Source: JAAYBF01 sp963716445
GTDB lineage: Bacteria; Actinomycetota; Thermoleophilia; Solirubrobacterales; Thermoleophilaceae
DNA: 64,000 nucleotides
NCBI GenBank assembly: GCA_963716445.1
Contig: OY970313.1
Coordinates: 1,984,001-2,048,000, forward strand
Direction of reading: 5' to 3'
This document shows, piece by piece, positions 8,479-19,433 of the stretch. The notes beneath the pieces were generated by a model, which had not been told where the DNA came from, ran no database searches, and saw nothing but the letters and a program-made list of their open reading frames with translations. Both the position numbers and the translations under genes were made by a program. Numbering within the stretch: position 1 is the first letter of the stretch; the number at the start of each line of letters is the position of its first letter.

Positions 8479-8664
8479 CTACCAGCTCGACTTGGTGAGA
8501 CCCGGGATCTCACCCTCGTGGGCATGCGCGCGCAAGCAGATGCGGCAGAGGCCGAACTTGCGCATGTAGGCGCGCGGCCGGCCGCACTTGCGGCAGCGGT
8601 TGTAGTCACGTGTCTTGTACTTGGATGGGCGCTGCTGGCTCACCCGCTTTGAAGTCTTGGCCAT
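8479..8664 (-). CDS. rpsZ: 30S ribosomal protein S14, zinc-binding type Z
   Basis: This 61-aa S14 has the zinc ribbon ligands Cys24, Cys27, Cys40 and Cys43 (YNRCRKCGRPRAY and FGLCRICLR), the short C+ form. It is placed between rplE and rpsH as usual. No zinc-independent paralogue is present in this window. Confidence 0.97.
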   Translation of the reverse strand: MAKTSKRVSQQRPSKYKTRDYNRCRKCGRPRAYMRKFGLCRICLRAHAHEGEIPGLTKSSW

Positions 8665-8667
8665 CTC

Positions 8668-9291
8668 TCAGTCTCCGCCTGTCTGGTCCTCGTCGTCGCT
8701 CGCCGTCCGCTGCTCGCCCGGGCGTCCGTCGGCTCGGAACGGCATGCCGAGCTCGAGCAGCAGCGCGAAGGCCTCCTCGTCGGTCGCCGCGGACGTGGTG
8801 ATCGTCACGTCGAGCCCGCGAACCTGGTCGATCCCGTCGTAGTCGATCTCCGGGAAGATGATCTGCTCGCGGACGCCCATCGACCAGTTGCCACGACCGT
8901 CGAACGAACGGGCGCTGAGGCCGCGGAAGTCGCGGATCCGCGGGATCGCGATCGCGATCAGTCGGTCGAGGAACTCGTACATCCGCGCCCCGCGCAGCGT
9001 CACCGAGAGCCCGACGGGCATCTCCTCGCGCAGCTTGAACGCCGCTATCGACTTGCGCGCGCGGCGGATGTTCGGCCGCTGGCCCGCGATCGCCGCGAGC
9101 TGGCCGCGAGCCGACTCGAGCGCCCGGCTGTCCTGCTTCGCGTCGCCGACGCCCATGTTGAGGGTGATCTTCTCGACGCACGGGATCTGCATCGGGTTCG
9201 TGTAGCCGAACCGCTCGCGCAGCGCGGGCGCGATCTCGGTCGCGTAGCGCTCCTTGAGGCGGGGCGTGATCTTGGCGGTGGCGACCGGCAT
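8668..9291 (-). CDS. rplE: 50S ribosomal protein L5
   Basis: L5 binds 5S rRNA and contacts the P-site tRNA. The 207-aa product has the conserved blocks NPMQIPCVEKITLNMGVGDA and AAFKLREEMPVGLSVTLRG, plus the FPEIDYDGIDQVRGLDVTI region. About 25 extra acidic residues at the C-terminus extend it beyond the common ~180 aa. Its start overlaps the rplX stop by one base. Confidence 0.97.
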   Translation of the reverse strand: MPVATAKITPRLKERYATEIAPALRERFGYTNPMQIPCVEKITLNMGVGDAKQDSRALESARGQLAAIAGQRPNIRRARKSIAAFKLREEMPVGLSVTLRGARMYEFLDRLIAIAIPRIRDFRGLSARSFDGRGNWSMGVREQIIFPEIDYDGIDQVRGLDVTITTSAATDEEAFALLLELGMPFRADGRPGEQRTASDDEDQTGGD

Positions 9292-9632
9292 CAGTCGATC
9301 TCCGTTCCCGAGCGCTTGGCGATGCGCTTGCGCAGGTCGCCCTCGCGCTTGATCGCTACACGCGTCGGATCGCCGGTGCTCGGGTCGAGGAGCTGGACGT
9401 TCGACACGTGGATCGGGCCCTCGATCTCGATCACTCCGCCGGCGACCTGCTGCTCGCGCTGGGTGTCCTGCAGCGTCTGAGCGCGCTGGTGGCGCTTCTG
9501 GATGTTCAGTCCCTCGACGAAGACGCGCTGGCGCGCCGGCTCGGTGCGCAGCACGCGACCGGTCTTGCCGCGGTCCTTGCCCGAGATCACCTTGACCATG
9601 TCGTCCTTGCGGACCTTCATGCGCGACGCCAC
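9291..9632 (-). CDS. rplX: 50S ribosomal protein L24
   Basis: L24 is an assembly-initiating protein of the large subunit. The 113-aa product contains the KOW motif (VRKDDMVKVISGKDRGKTGR) in its first 30 residues, and the VEGLNIQKRHQRA segment. It lies one base from rplN. Confidence 0.97.
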   Translation of the reverse strand: MASRMKVRKDDMVKVISGKDRGKTGRVLRTEPARQRVFVEGLNIQKRHQRAQTLQDTQREQQVAGGVIEIEGPIHVSNVQLLDPSTGDPTRVAIKREGDLRKRIAKRSGTEID

Positions 9633-9633
9633 G

Positions 9634-10002
9634 TCAGAGCACCTCCGGCGCGAGCGACACGATCTTCATGAAGTTGCGGTCGCGCAGCTCGCGGGCCACC
9701 GGCCCGAAGATCCGGGTTCCGCGCGGGTTGTTGGCCTGGTCGATCAGCACCGCGGCGTTCTCGTCGAAGGCGATGTAGGTGCCGTCGTCGCGGCCGAACT
9801 GCTTGCGCGTGCGGACGACGACGGCCTTCACGACCTCGCCCTTCTTGACCGAGCCGTGGGGGATCGCCTGCTTGACGGTCGCGGTGATCACGTCGCCGAC
9901 GCCGGCGTAGCGCCGCTTGGACCCGCCCGCCACGCGGATGCAGAGGATCTCGCGAGCGCCGGTGTTGTCCGCCACGCGCAGCCGTGTCTCCTGCTGGATC
10001 AC
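9634..10002 (-). CDS. rplN: 50S ribosomal protein L14
   Basis: L14 forms an intersubunit bridge with 16S rRNA. The 122-aa product is canonical: MIQQETRLRVADNTGAREIL at the start, the AVLIDQANNPRGTRIFGPVA signature and LRDRNFMKIVSLAPEVL at the end. The start overlaps rpsQ by four bases. Confidence 0.98.
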   Translation of the reverse strand: MIQQETRLRVADNTGAREILCIRVAGGSKRRYAGVGDVITATVKQAIPHGSVKKGEVVKAVVVRTRKQFGRDDGTYIAFDENAAVLIDQANNPRGTRIFGPVARELRDRNFMKIVSLAPEVL

Positions 10003-10586
10003 CGCGCGCGCTCCACGACCTCGACCAGGCGCCAGCGCTTGGTGCGGCTGAGCGGGCGGCTCTCGACGACGCGCACGGTGTCGCCCGCGCCGGCCTCGTT
10101 GGCCTCGTCGTGCGCGTGCAGCGTCGACGACGAGCGGACGATCTTGCCGTAGGTGCGATGCGGGCGGGCGACGTCGATGCGCACGGTGATCGTCTTGTCG
10201 GCCTTGTCCGAGACGACGACGCCCTGGCGGATGCGCGGGCTGCCCGTCGTGGCCTTCTCGGCGGGCGGCGTGCCCTCGCCGGAGCTGGCCGCGCGGCGGC
10301 GCTCGCGGCTCTTGACGCGCCAGGCGCGCCGCTCCGTCGCCTTGCGGCGACGGCGCTCGAGACGCTCTGCCGTGCGCTCCTCGACCGAGCGCGGGGGCTG
10401 TGCGTTGCCCTTGCTCAGCGAGCGGTCGCGCTTGCGGCGCTCCTTCGGGCTGAGCGTGGCCTCGGGCTCGGCGTCCTCCGCGACGGCGGCCGGGGCCGGC
10501 GTCCTCTCGGCAGGGGCGTCCGGGGCGGCCTCGCTGGGCGCCTCCGCGGTCTCGTCGACGTCGTCCTTGTTCTCTGCGTCAGTCAT
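9999..10586 (-). CDS. rpsQ: 30S ribosomal protein S17 with a long N-terminal extension
   Basis: S17 binds 16S rRNA in the small-subunit body. From the ATG at 10586 the product is 195 aa, more than twice the usual ~85. The S17 OB-fold is C-terminal (from about residue 115: GVVVSDKADKTITVRIDVAR to the end). The first ~60 residues are acidic and Ala/Pro-rich and the next ~50 very basic (SPKERRKRDRSLSKG, RRRRKATERRAWRVK). The start overlaps the rpmC stop by eight bases. A further open frame upstream overlaps rpmC and is rejected. Confidence 0.93.
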   Translation of the reverse strand: MTDAENKDDVDETAEAPSEAAPDAPAERTPAPAAVAEDAEPEATLSPKERRKRDRSLSKGNAQPPRSVEERTAERLERRRRKATERRAWRVKSRERRRAASSGEGTPPAEKATTGSPRIRQGVVVSDKADKTITVRIDVARPHRTYGKIVRSSSTLHAHDEANEAGAGDTVRVVESRPLSRTKRWRLVEVVERAR

Positions 10587-10803
10587 TGCGCTGCTTTCTG
10601 AGCTCGGCCTCGACGTCCAACCCTCGCTGGCGAGCCACGGTGAGGGCACGGGCGAGGTCACGCTTGGCGTTCTTCATCCCCGCCGTGTTCTCGAGCTGTC
10701 CGGTGGCGTGCTGGAAGCGGAGGTTGAACGCCTCCGTACGCGCCTTGTCGACGAGCTCGACGAGCTGCGGGTCGTCCAGATTGTGCACCTCGACGGCCTT
10801 CAT
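10579..10803 (-). CDS. rpmC: 50S ribosomal protein L29
   Basis: L29 sits at the peptide exit tunnel, where it contributes to the binding site of trigger factor and SRP. The ATG at 10803 gives a 74-aa protein (MKAVEVHNLDDPQLVELVDK) with the conserved FNLRFQHATGQLENTAGMKN helix. It overlaps rplP upstream by four bases and rpsQ downstream by eight. Confidence 0.97.
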   Translation of the reverse strand: MKAVEVHNLDDPQLVELVDKARTEAFNLRFQHATGQLENTAGMKNAKRDLARALTVARQRGLDVEAELRKQRND

Positions 10804-11222
10804 TGCTGTCCGGCCCCCTCGCGCTGGACGAACTTCGTCTTGACCGGCAGCTTGTGCCCAGCCAGGCGCATCGCCTCGCGGGCGAGCGGCTCCGGGACCC
10901 CGGACAGCTCGAACATCACGCGGCCGGGCTTGACGACGGCGACCCAGCCCTCGGGCGAGCCCTTGCCCGATCCCATGCGGGTCTCGGCGGGCTTCTTGGT
11001 CACCGGCTTGTCGGGGAAGATGTTGATCCAGACCTTGCCGCCGCGCTTGATCTTGCGCGTCATCGCAATACGGGCAGCCTCGATCTGGCGGTTGGTGATC
11101 CAGCCGCGCTCGGTCGTCTTGAGGCCGTACTCGCCGAACTCGACGGTCGTGCCGCCACGCGAGTAGCCGGCCCTGCGACCGCGGTGCTGCTTGCGGTGCT
11201 TGACGCGCTTGGGCGACAGCAT
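10800..11222 (-). CDS. rplP: 50S ribosomal protein L16
   Basis: L16 organises the A-site tRNA pocket near the peptidyl transferase centre. The ATG at 11222 gives 140 aa beginning MLSPKRVKHRKQHRGRRAGY, with GRGWITNRQIEAARIAMTR-like and ETRMGSGKGSPEGWVAVVKP motifs. The longer open frame upstream is the rpsC tail read in another frame. The start overlaps the rpsC stop as TGATG. Confidence 0.97.
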   Translation of the reverse strand: MLSPKRVKHRKQHRGRRAGYSRGGTTVEFGEYGLKTTERGWITNRQIEAARIAMTRKIKRGGKVWINIFPDKPVTKKPAETRMGSGKGSPEGWVAVVKPGRVMFELSGVPEPLAREAMRLAGHKLPVKTKFVQREGAGQQ

Positions 11223-12070
11223 CAGCGCTGTCCCCTTCCGCCGCCACGACCACCCGGTCCGCCAGCGCGTCCACCGGGTCCGCCGCCGCGACCGCCGGAG
11301 CCTCCACCGCGTCCGCCGGGTCCACCGCCGCGCCCGCCGGGTCCGCGCCCGCCCGGTCCGCCACGGCCGCCCGGTCCACCGCCGCGACCGCCGGCCGGCG
11401 CCTGCTGGGGCGCCTCCAGCTCGGTGAGATCGGAGGCGAAGCCCTTCGGCATGATCTCGCCCTTGTTGATCCACACCTTGACGCCGATCCGGCCGAAGGT
11501 GGTCCTGGCCTCGTAGAAGCCGTAGTCGATGTCGGCGCGGATCGTGTGCAGCGGCACGCGGCCGTCGGAGTAGCTCTCGGTGCGGGCCATCTCGGCGCCG
11601 CCGAGCCGGCCGGAGACCTGGACCTTCACGCCCTTGGCGCCCGAGCGCATCGCCGAGGTCAGCGAGCGCTTCATCGCGCGCCTGAAGGCGACACGGTTGA
11701 CGAGCTGCTCGGCGATCGACTGGGCGACCAGCTTCGAGTCGAGCTCCGGGCGCTTGATCTCGAGGATGTTCACCTTCACGGCGCGGCCGGTCATCTTGTG
11801 CAGCTCGCGGCGCAGGGCGTCGACCTCGCTGCCGGACTTGCCGATCACGATGCCGGGGCGCGCGGTGAAGATGTTGACCTCGATCTCGCCCGCGTTCTTG
11901 CGGATCGTGATGTCGGACAGCCCCGCGTGAGAGAGCTTGTTGTCGATGTGCGTGCGGATCTGGATGTCCTCGAGCAGGTAGTCGGCGTACTCCTTCTCGG
12001 AGAACCAGGTCGACTTCCAGTCGTGGATGTAGCCGACGCGCATCGCCTCGGGATGAACCTTCTGTCCCAT
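11222..12070 (-). CDS. rpsC: 30S ribosomal protein S3 with a Gly/Arg-rich C-terminal tail
   Basis: S3 lines the mRNA entry tunnel. The 282-aa product has the N-terminal region MGQKVHPEAMRVGYIHDWKS, the KH domain (GIVIGKSGSEVDALRREL) and the S3 C-terminal domain (SGRLGGAEMARTE to GVKVWINKGEIMP). From about residue 222 a tail of some 60 residues follows, made of repeated GGRGG/GGPGG units and ending RGGGRGQR. Ordinary S3 lacks this tail. The coding repeat is visible in the DNA at about 11230-11400. Confidence 0.97.
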   Translation of the reverse strand: MGQKVHPEAMRVGYIHDWKSTWFSEKEYADYLLEDIQIRTHIDNKLSHAGLSDITIRKNAGEIEVNIFTARPGIVIGKSGSEVDALRRELHKMTGRAVKVNILEIKRPELDSKLVAQSIAEQLVNRVAFRRAMKRSLTSAMRSGAKGVKVQVSGRLGGAEMARTESYSDGRVPLHTIRADIDYGFYEARTTFGRIGVKVWINKGEIMPKGFASDLTELEAPQQAPAGGRGGGPGGRGGPGGRGPGGRGGGPGGRGGGSGGRGGGPGGRAGGPGGRGGGRGQR

Positions 12071-12072
12071 CT

Positions 12073-12678
12073 CTACTTCCTCGCCTTCCGGGTCTCTGCT
12101 CGGCCGGCTGCGTCCCCAGCGGTGGTCAGCGTGATCGTCATGTGGCTGGTGCGCTTGTGGATCGGCGTCGCGCGGCCGAGCGCGCGCGGGCGGAAGCGCT
12201 TGATCGTCGGTCCCTCGTCGACGGTCGCGCGATGGATGCGCAGCTCGTCCGGGTCCAGCTCGAAGTTGTTCTCGGCGTTCGCGACGGCCGAGTCCAGCAG
12301 CTTCGCGACGTCGACGGCGGCGGCACGGGGCGTGTGCCGCAACAGGGCGCGGGCGTCGTCGACGCGCTTACCGCGAATGTGGTCCATCACCAGACGAACC
12401 TTGCGCGGGGCGCGGCGCACGAAGCGAGCATGCGCCCGAACCTCGACGAGGCCGTCCGCGTTGGTCGGAGCCGCCTTGGCCGGCTCCTTCTTGGTCGTCG
12501 TCTCGGAGGCGCCGCGGCGCTTCGGCTTCGACTCCTTCTCGGCCTTGGGCTGCTCCCCCTTGGCCTCCTCGGCGACCTCGGCCTCGGCCTCGGCGAGCTC
12601 CTGCTTGGCCTCGACCTTCGGCTCCTCGGCGTCCTCCGCCTTGGCGTTGCGCTTGCTCGGCTGCTTGGGGTCGGCCAC
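12073..12678 (-). CDS. rplV: 50S ribosomal protein L22 with an N-terminal charged extension
   Basis: L22 lines the peptide exit tunnel. The GTG at 12678 overlaps the rpsS stop as TAGTG and gives 201 aa. The first ~75 residues are a Lys/Glu/Ala-rich extension (about 110 residues is the usual full length). The L22 domain follows (VRAHARFVRRAPRKVRLVMD, VDEGPTIKRFRPRALGRA, ending in the HMTITL strand). Confidence 0.93.
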   Translation of the reverse strand: MADPKQPSKRNAKAEDAEEPKVEAKQELAEAEAEVAEEAKGEQPKAEKESKPKRRGASETTTKKEPAKAAPTNADGLVEVRAHARFVRRAPRKVRLVMDHIRGKRVDDARALLRHTPRAAAVDVAKLLDSAVANAENNFELDPDELRIHRATVDEGPTIKRFRPRALGRATPIHKRTSHMTITLTTAGDAAGRAETRKARK

Positions 12679-12956
12679 TATCGGATCCTGACCTTGTCGC
12701 TGCCGGCGTGGCCGCGGAAGGTGCGCGTCGGGGCGAACTCGCCGAGCTTGTGCCCGACCATCGACTCCGAGACGAAGACCGGGATGTGCTTGCGACCGTC
12801 GTGGACGGCGATCGTGTGACCGACCATCTCGGGGAAGATCGTCGAGGTCCGCGACCACGTCTTGATCATCTGCTTGTCGCCGGCCTCGTTCATCCGCGCG
12901 ATGCGGCCGATCAGGCGCTCCTCGACGAACGGACCCTTCTTGGACGAGCGGGACAT
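12678..12956 (-). CDS. rpsS: 30S ribosomal protein S19
   Basis: S19 lies in the small-subunit head and contacts the A-site finger of 23S rRNA. The 92-aa protein starts MSRSSKKGPFVEERLIGRIA and has the GHTIAVHDGRKHIPVFVSES and GHKLGEFAPTRTFRGH motifs. It overlaps rplB by one base. Confidence 0.98.
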   Translation of the reverse strand: MSRSSKKGPFVEERLIGRIARMNEAGDKQMIKTWSRTSTIFPEMVGHTIAVHDGRKHIPVFVSESMVGHKLGEFAPTRTFRGHAGSDKVRIR

Positions 12957-13801
12957 CAGCGACCACCCTTCTTACCGCGACGCCGGCCGCGCACGATGTA
13001 GCGATCCGAGGTCTTGTTCTTCTTGCGCGTGCGGTAGCCGAGCGTCGGGACGCCCCAGGGCGTCACCGGATGCCGGCCGGCCGTCGTCGAGCCCTCGCCG
13101 CCGCCGTGCGGATGGTCGACCGGGTTCATCGCCGTGCCGCGCGTCTGCGGGCGGCGGCCCTTGTGCCGCGAGCGGCCCGCCTTGCCGAGCGTGACGTTCT
13201 GGTGCTCGGCGTTGCCGATCGCGCCGATCGTGGCGCGGCACTCGGCGCGCACCATCCGCATCTCTCCGGAGGGCAGGCGCAGCGTGACGTAGTCGCCCTC
13301 CTTGGCCACGAGCTGGACCGAGGTGCCGGCGGAGCGGCCCATCTGGCCGCCGCGGCCGGCGGTCAGCTCGACGCAGTGGACGGTCGTGCCGGTCGGGATG
13401 CTCGCGAGCGGCAGGCAGTTGCCGACCTTGACCTCGGCGTCGGGACCGGAGGCGACGGTGTCGCCGATTCCGAGCCGCGCCGGCGCGAGGATGTAGGCCT
13501 TCTCGCCGTCCGCGTAGTGCAGCAGGGCGATGTAGGCGGTGCGGTTGGGGTCGTACTCGATCGCCGCGACCTTGGCCGGCACGCCGTCCTTGAGCCGCCT
13601 GAAGTCGATCCGGCGGTACTTGCGCTTGGCGCCGCCGCCGCGATGGCGCGAGGTCACGCGCCCGTGGGCGTTGCGCCCGCCGCTCTTCTTCAGGCCCTCG
13701 ACAAGCGACTTCTCCGGCTCGGTGCGGGTAATCTCGGCGTGGTCCTGGTAGGTCGCGAAGCGGCGCCCCGGACTGGTCGGCTTGTGCTTGCGAATCGCCA
13801 T
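12956..13801 (-). CDS. rplB: 50S ribosomal protein L2
   Basis: L2 is required for subunit association and peptidyl transferase assembly. The 281-aa product has the RNA-binding core and the NPVDHPHGGGEG loop, whose conserved His lies close to the active site. It ends in the Lys/Arg-rich tail RGRRRGKKGGR. Full length. It overlaps rplW and rpsS by one base on each side. Confidence 0.98.
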   Translation of the reverse strand: MAIRKHKPTSPGRRFATYQDHAEITRTEPEKSLVEGLKKSGGRNAHGRVTSRHRGGGAKRKYRRIDFRRLKDGVPAKVAAIEYDPNRTAYIALLHYADGEKAYILAPARLGIGDTVASGPDAEVKVGNCLPLASIPTGTTVHCVELTAGRGGQMGRSAGTSVQLVAKEGDYVTLRLPSGEMRMVRAECRATIGAIGNAEHQNVTLGKAGRSRHKGRRPQTRGTAMNPVDHPHGGGEGSTTAGRHPVTPWGVPTLGYRTRKKNKTSDRYIVRGRRRGKKGGR

Positions 13802-14097
13802 CAGTCGCCGACCTCCTGGCCCTCGAACAGCTCGATCGAGTCGTCCTGGTGCAGGGTCACGATCGCCTTCTTCCAGCCGCGGCGCTTGCCGACGTAGAGG
13901 CCGCGCTTCTTGGACTTAGGCTTGACGTTCTGGGTCCGGACGTCCTCGACGCGGACCCCGAAGACCGCCTCGACGGCCTGACGGACCTGCGGCTTGGTCG
14001 CGTCGTCGTGGACGCGGAAGGTGTACTTGTTGGCCGCGAGCAGCGCATAGGCCTTCTCGCTGATCACGGGGCGGATGATCACGCTGCGCGGGTTCAC
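13801..14097 (-). CDS. rplW: 50S ribosomal protein L23
   Basis: L23 is the docking site at the tunnel exit for trigger factor and SRP. The 98-aa product shows the conserved IIRPVISEKAYALLAANKYT start and the KKRGLYVGKRRGWKKAIVTL RNA-binding extension. It overlaps rplD by four bases. Confidence 0.97.
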   Translation of the reverse strand: MNPRSVIIRPVISEKAYALLAANKYTFRVHDDATKPQVRQAVEAVFGVRVEDVRTQNVKPKSKKRGLYVGKRRGWKKAIVTLHQDDSIELFEGQEVGD

Positions 14098-14747
14098 GCC
14101 ACGGCCTCCTTGGCGCGCGGCTCGGGAGCGGCGGCGATGGCGGCGAGGCGCTCGAGCGCGTTCGGCGACGCGACCAACCGCGCCGCCCCGATGACGTCCG
14201 CGACTCCGACCTCGTCGACCCGCAGCACGTTGACCCGCTCGATGTTGCGGAACGACAGCGCCGCGGCCTCCTCGCCGTCGACGAGCACGATCAGGGCGCT
14301 GCCGCCGTCGCCGAAGGCGGCGAGCCGCTCCGCGGCGAGCTTCGTCGAAGGCTTGTCGAACGCCTCGGCGTCGAGCGCCGCGAGCGAGCCGCGCTCGGCG
14401 TGCACCGAGAGCGCGGAGCGCATCGCGCGACGACGCTCCTTGCGGTTCACCTTGACGGTGTAGCTGCGCGGCTTCGGGCCGAAGGCGACGCCGCCGCCCG
14501 TGCGGTGCGGTACCGAGAGCGCGCCGGCGCGGGCGCGGCCGGTGCCCTTCTGACGCCAGGCCTTGGCGCCGGTCATCGATACCTCGCCGCGGGTGAGCGT
14601 CGAGGAGGTTCCCCGGCGGCGGGCGTTGAGATCGGCCATCACCGCACGGTGCACGAGCGGCTCGTGGAAGCGCTCGCCGAACACGGTCGCGTCGAGCGTG
14701 ACCTTGCCGGTCTTCTTGCCGAGGTACGGAGCCTGCGGGGCGGCCAT
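14094..14747 (-). CDS. rplD: 50S ribosomal protein L4
   Basis: L4 reaches into the exit tunnel and in some bacteria regulates the S10 operon. The 217-aa protein has the extended loop GAKAWRQKGTGRARAGALSV that constricts the tunnel, then the globular domain. Typical length. It stands between rplC and rplW. No L4-responsive leader was identified upstream of rpsJ. Confidence 0.97.
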   Translation of the reverse strand: MAAPQAPYLGKKTGKVTLDATVFGERFHEPLVHRAVMADLNARRRGTSSTLTRGEVSMTGAKAWRQKGTGRARAGALSVPHRTGGGVAFGPKPRSYTVKVNRKERRRAMRSALSVHAERGSLAALDAEAFDKPSTKLAAERLAAFGDGGSALIVLVDGEEAAALSFRNIERVNVLRVDEVGVADVIGAARLVASPNALERLAAIAAAPEPRAKEAVA

Positions 14748-14749
14748 CG

Positions 14750-15382
14750 TCAGCTCATCTCCCCGTCGGTCCTGATCTCGACGATCGAGCCCTTCGGCCC
14801 GGGAACGCTGCCGCGCAGCAGCAGCAGGTTCTCGCCGGCGCGGACGTCGACGATCTGCAGGCCCTTCTGCGTCCGGCGCTTGTTGCCCATCTGGCCCGGG
14901 CCGCGGATGCCCTTGAAGACGCGCGACGGGGTCGCGGCGGCGCCGATCGACCCTGGGGCGCGAACGTTGTGCGAGCCGTGCGAGACCGGGCCGCGGGAGA
15001 AGTTGTGGCGCTTGACCGTGCCCTGGAAGCCCTTGCCCTTCGAGACGCCGGAGACCTTGACCGTCTGGCCCTTCTCGAAGACGTCGCCGACGTTTACCTC
15101 GGCGCCGATCTCGAGCTCGGCGCCCGCGTCGCGGAACTCCGCGAGGCGGCGCAGCGGCGGCGCGGCGGCCTTCGCGAGATGGCCGAGCCGGGCCTTCGTC
15201 AGGCGCTTCTCGCGCACCTCGCCGAAGGCCAGCTGGACGGCGTCGTAGCCGTCGCGGTCGGCGGTCCGCTTGCCGGTCACCCAGCAGGGGCCCGCCTCGA
15301 CCACCGTCACACGCTCGACGTGGCCGTCGTCGCCGTCGAAGACCTGGGTCATGCCCAGCTTGCGTCCCAGTAGGCCGGCCAT
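14750..15382 (-). CDS. rplC: 50S ribosomal protein L3
   Basis: L3 contacts the peptidyl transferase centre. The 210-aa product begins MAGLLGRKLGMTQVFDGDDG and contains the SKGKGFQGTVKRHNF and GQMGNKRRTQKGLQIVD motifs of the central loop. It overlaps rpsJ by one base. Confidence 0.98.
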   Translation of the reverse strand: MAGLLGRKLGMTQVFDGDDGHVERVTVVEAGPCWVTGKRTADRDGYDAVQLAFGEVREKRLTKARLGHLAKAAAPPLRRLAEFRDAGAELEIGAEVNVGDVFEKGQTVKVSGVSKGKGFQGTVKRHNFSRGPVSHGSHNVRAPGSIGAAATPSRVFKGIRGPGQMGNKRRTQKGLQIVDVRAGENLLLLRGSVPGPKGSIVEIRTDGEMS

Positions 15383-15705
15383 CAGATCAGCTGGATCTGG
15401 ATGTCGACGCCGGCCGGGAGGTGGTCCAGGCGCTGGAGCGAGTCGACGGTCTTGGGCGTGGGCTGGAGGATGTCGATCAGCCGCTTGTGCGTGCGGATCT
15501 CGAAGTGCTCGCGCGAGTCCTTGTCCTTGAACGGCCCGCGGATCACGCAGTAGACGTTCTTCTCCGTCGGCAGCGGCACCGGCCCGGAGATGCTCGCCCC
15601 GGTCCGCTGCGCCGTCTCGACGATGTCGCGCGCGGCCGTCTCGATCGCCGAGTGGTCGTAGGCCTTCAGCCTGATGCGGATCTTGTTCTGCGTGAGCGTT
15701 GCCAT
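15382..15705 (-). CDS. rpsJ: 30S ribosomal protein S10
   Basis: S10 is a small-subunit head protein and, as NusE, also a partner of NusB and NusG in antitermination. The 107-aa product shows IRIRLKAYDHSAIETAARDI, GPVPLPTEKNVYCVIRGPFK and the conserved EIRTHKRLIDI. It is the first gene of the S10-spc run and lies 26 bases after a strong hairpin behind tuf. Confidence 0.98.
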   Translation of the reverse strand: MATLTQNKIRIRLKAYDHSAIETAARDIVETAQRTGASISGPVPLPTEKNVYCVIRGPFKDKDSREHFEIRTHKRLIDILQPTPKTVDSLQRLDHLPAGVDIQIQLI

Positions 15706-15731
15706 TGCGTGTACGTGACTTGGGACAGAGA

Positions 15732-15765
15732 TCGGGGCGGGCCTAGTGCTTCGGGCCCGCCCCGA
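15732..15765 (-). terminator. Strong hairpin between tuf and rpsJ
   Basis: On the minus strand a perfect 12-bp GC-rich stem (TCGGGGCGGGCC with its complement, 10-base loop) starts 26 bases after the tuf stop and ends 27 bases before rpsJ. There is only a weak pyrimidine tract after it. It probably separates the fusA-tuf and S10 transcripts, or acts as an attenuating leader of the S10 operon. Confidence 0.75.
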
Positions 15766-15790
15766 GGGAAGTCCTGTGAGAGGCCGTCGA

Positions 15791-16978
<1,188 letters not shown>

Positions 16979-17055
16979 TGGGTCCTACTCCTTTCGAAAA
17001 CTCGTTGTCGGCGGCCTGTCGCACTGGGCGAAGGCGAACCTCCGAAACATACTCG

Positions 17056-19188
<2,133 letters not shown>

Positions 19189-19217
19189 CTGGTCCTGGAT
19201 CGTTCGTCTGCGGGCAG

Positions 19218-19238
19218 AAAAAAGGCCCTTGCCGGGCC
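19218..19238 (-). terminator. Intrinsic-terminator-like hairpin directly upstream of fusA
   Basis: The minus strand reads GGCCC-GGCAA-GGGCC followed at once by six T residues, a classic rho-independent terminator. It ends 29 bases before the fusA ATG. It may end the rpsL-rpsG transcript, or, if fusA is transcribed from further upstream, act as an attenuator in the fusA leader. Confidence 0.8.
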
Positions 19239-19433
19239 GCTTGAGACAGCGCTGTGGCCCGAGGCGAGGTCTATGTGGGGGAGTTGTCCATTCGCGTGCG
19301 AAGGCGCGCGGGGCACCGTCACCCCGAAGCGGCATGTGATGGTAGCAGAGGCGGGCTGGCCCATAAGACGGATTTTCCGCTGCCGAAGCGGCTTCGCGCG
19401 AAGCGCCCGCGCGCCGCTACGATCAGCGCCTCG

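Noticed and set aside
11230..11400. Tandem repeat that might be a CRISPR or satellite
   Set aside because: It is in-frame coding for the Gly/Arg-rich tail of S3, with no spacers or regular array.
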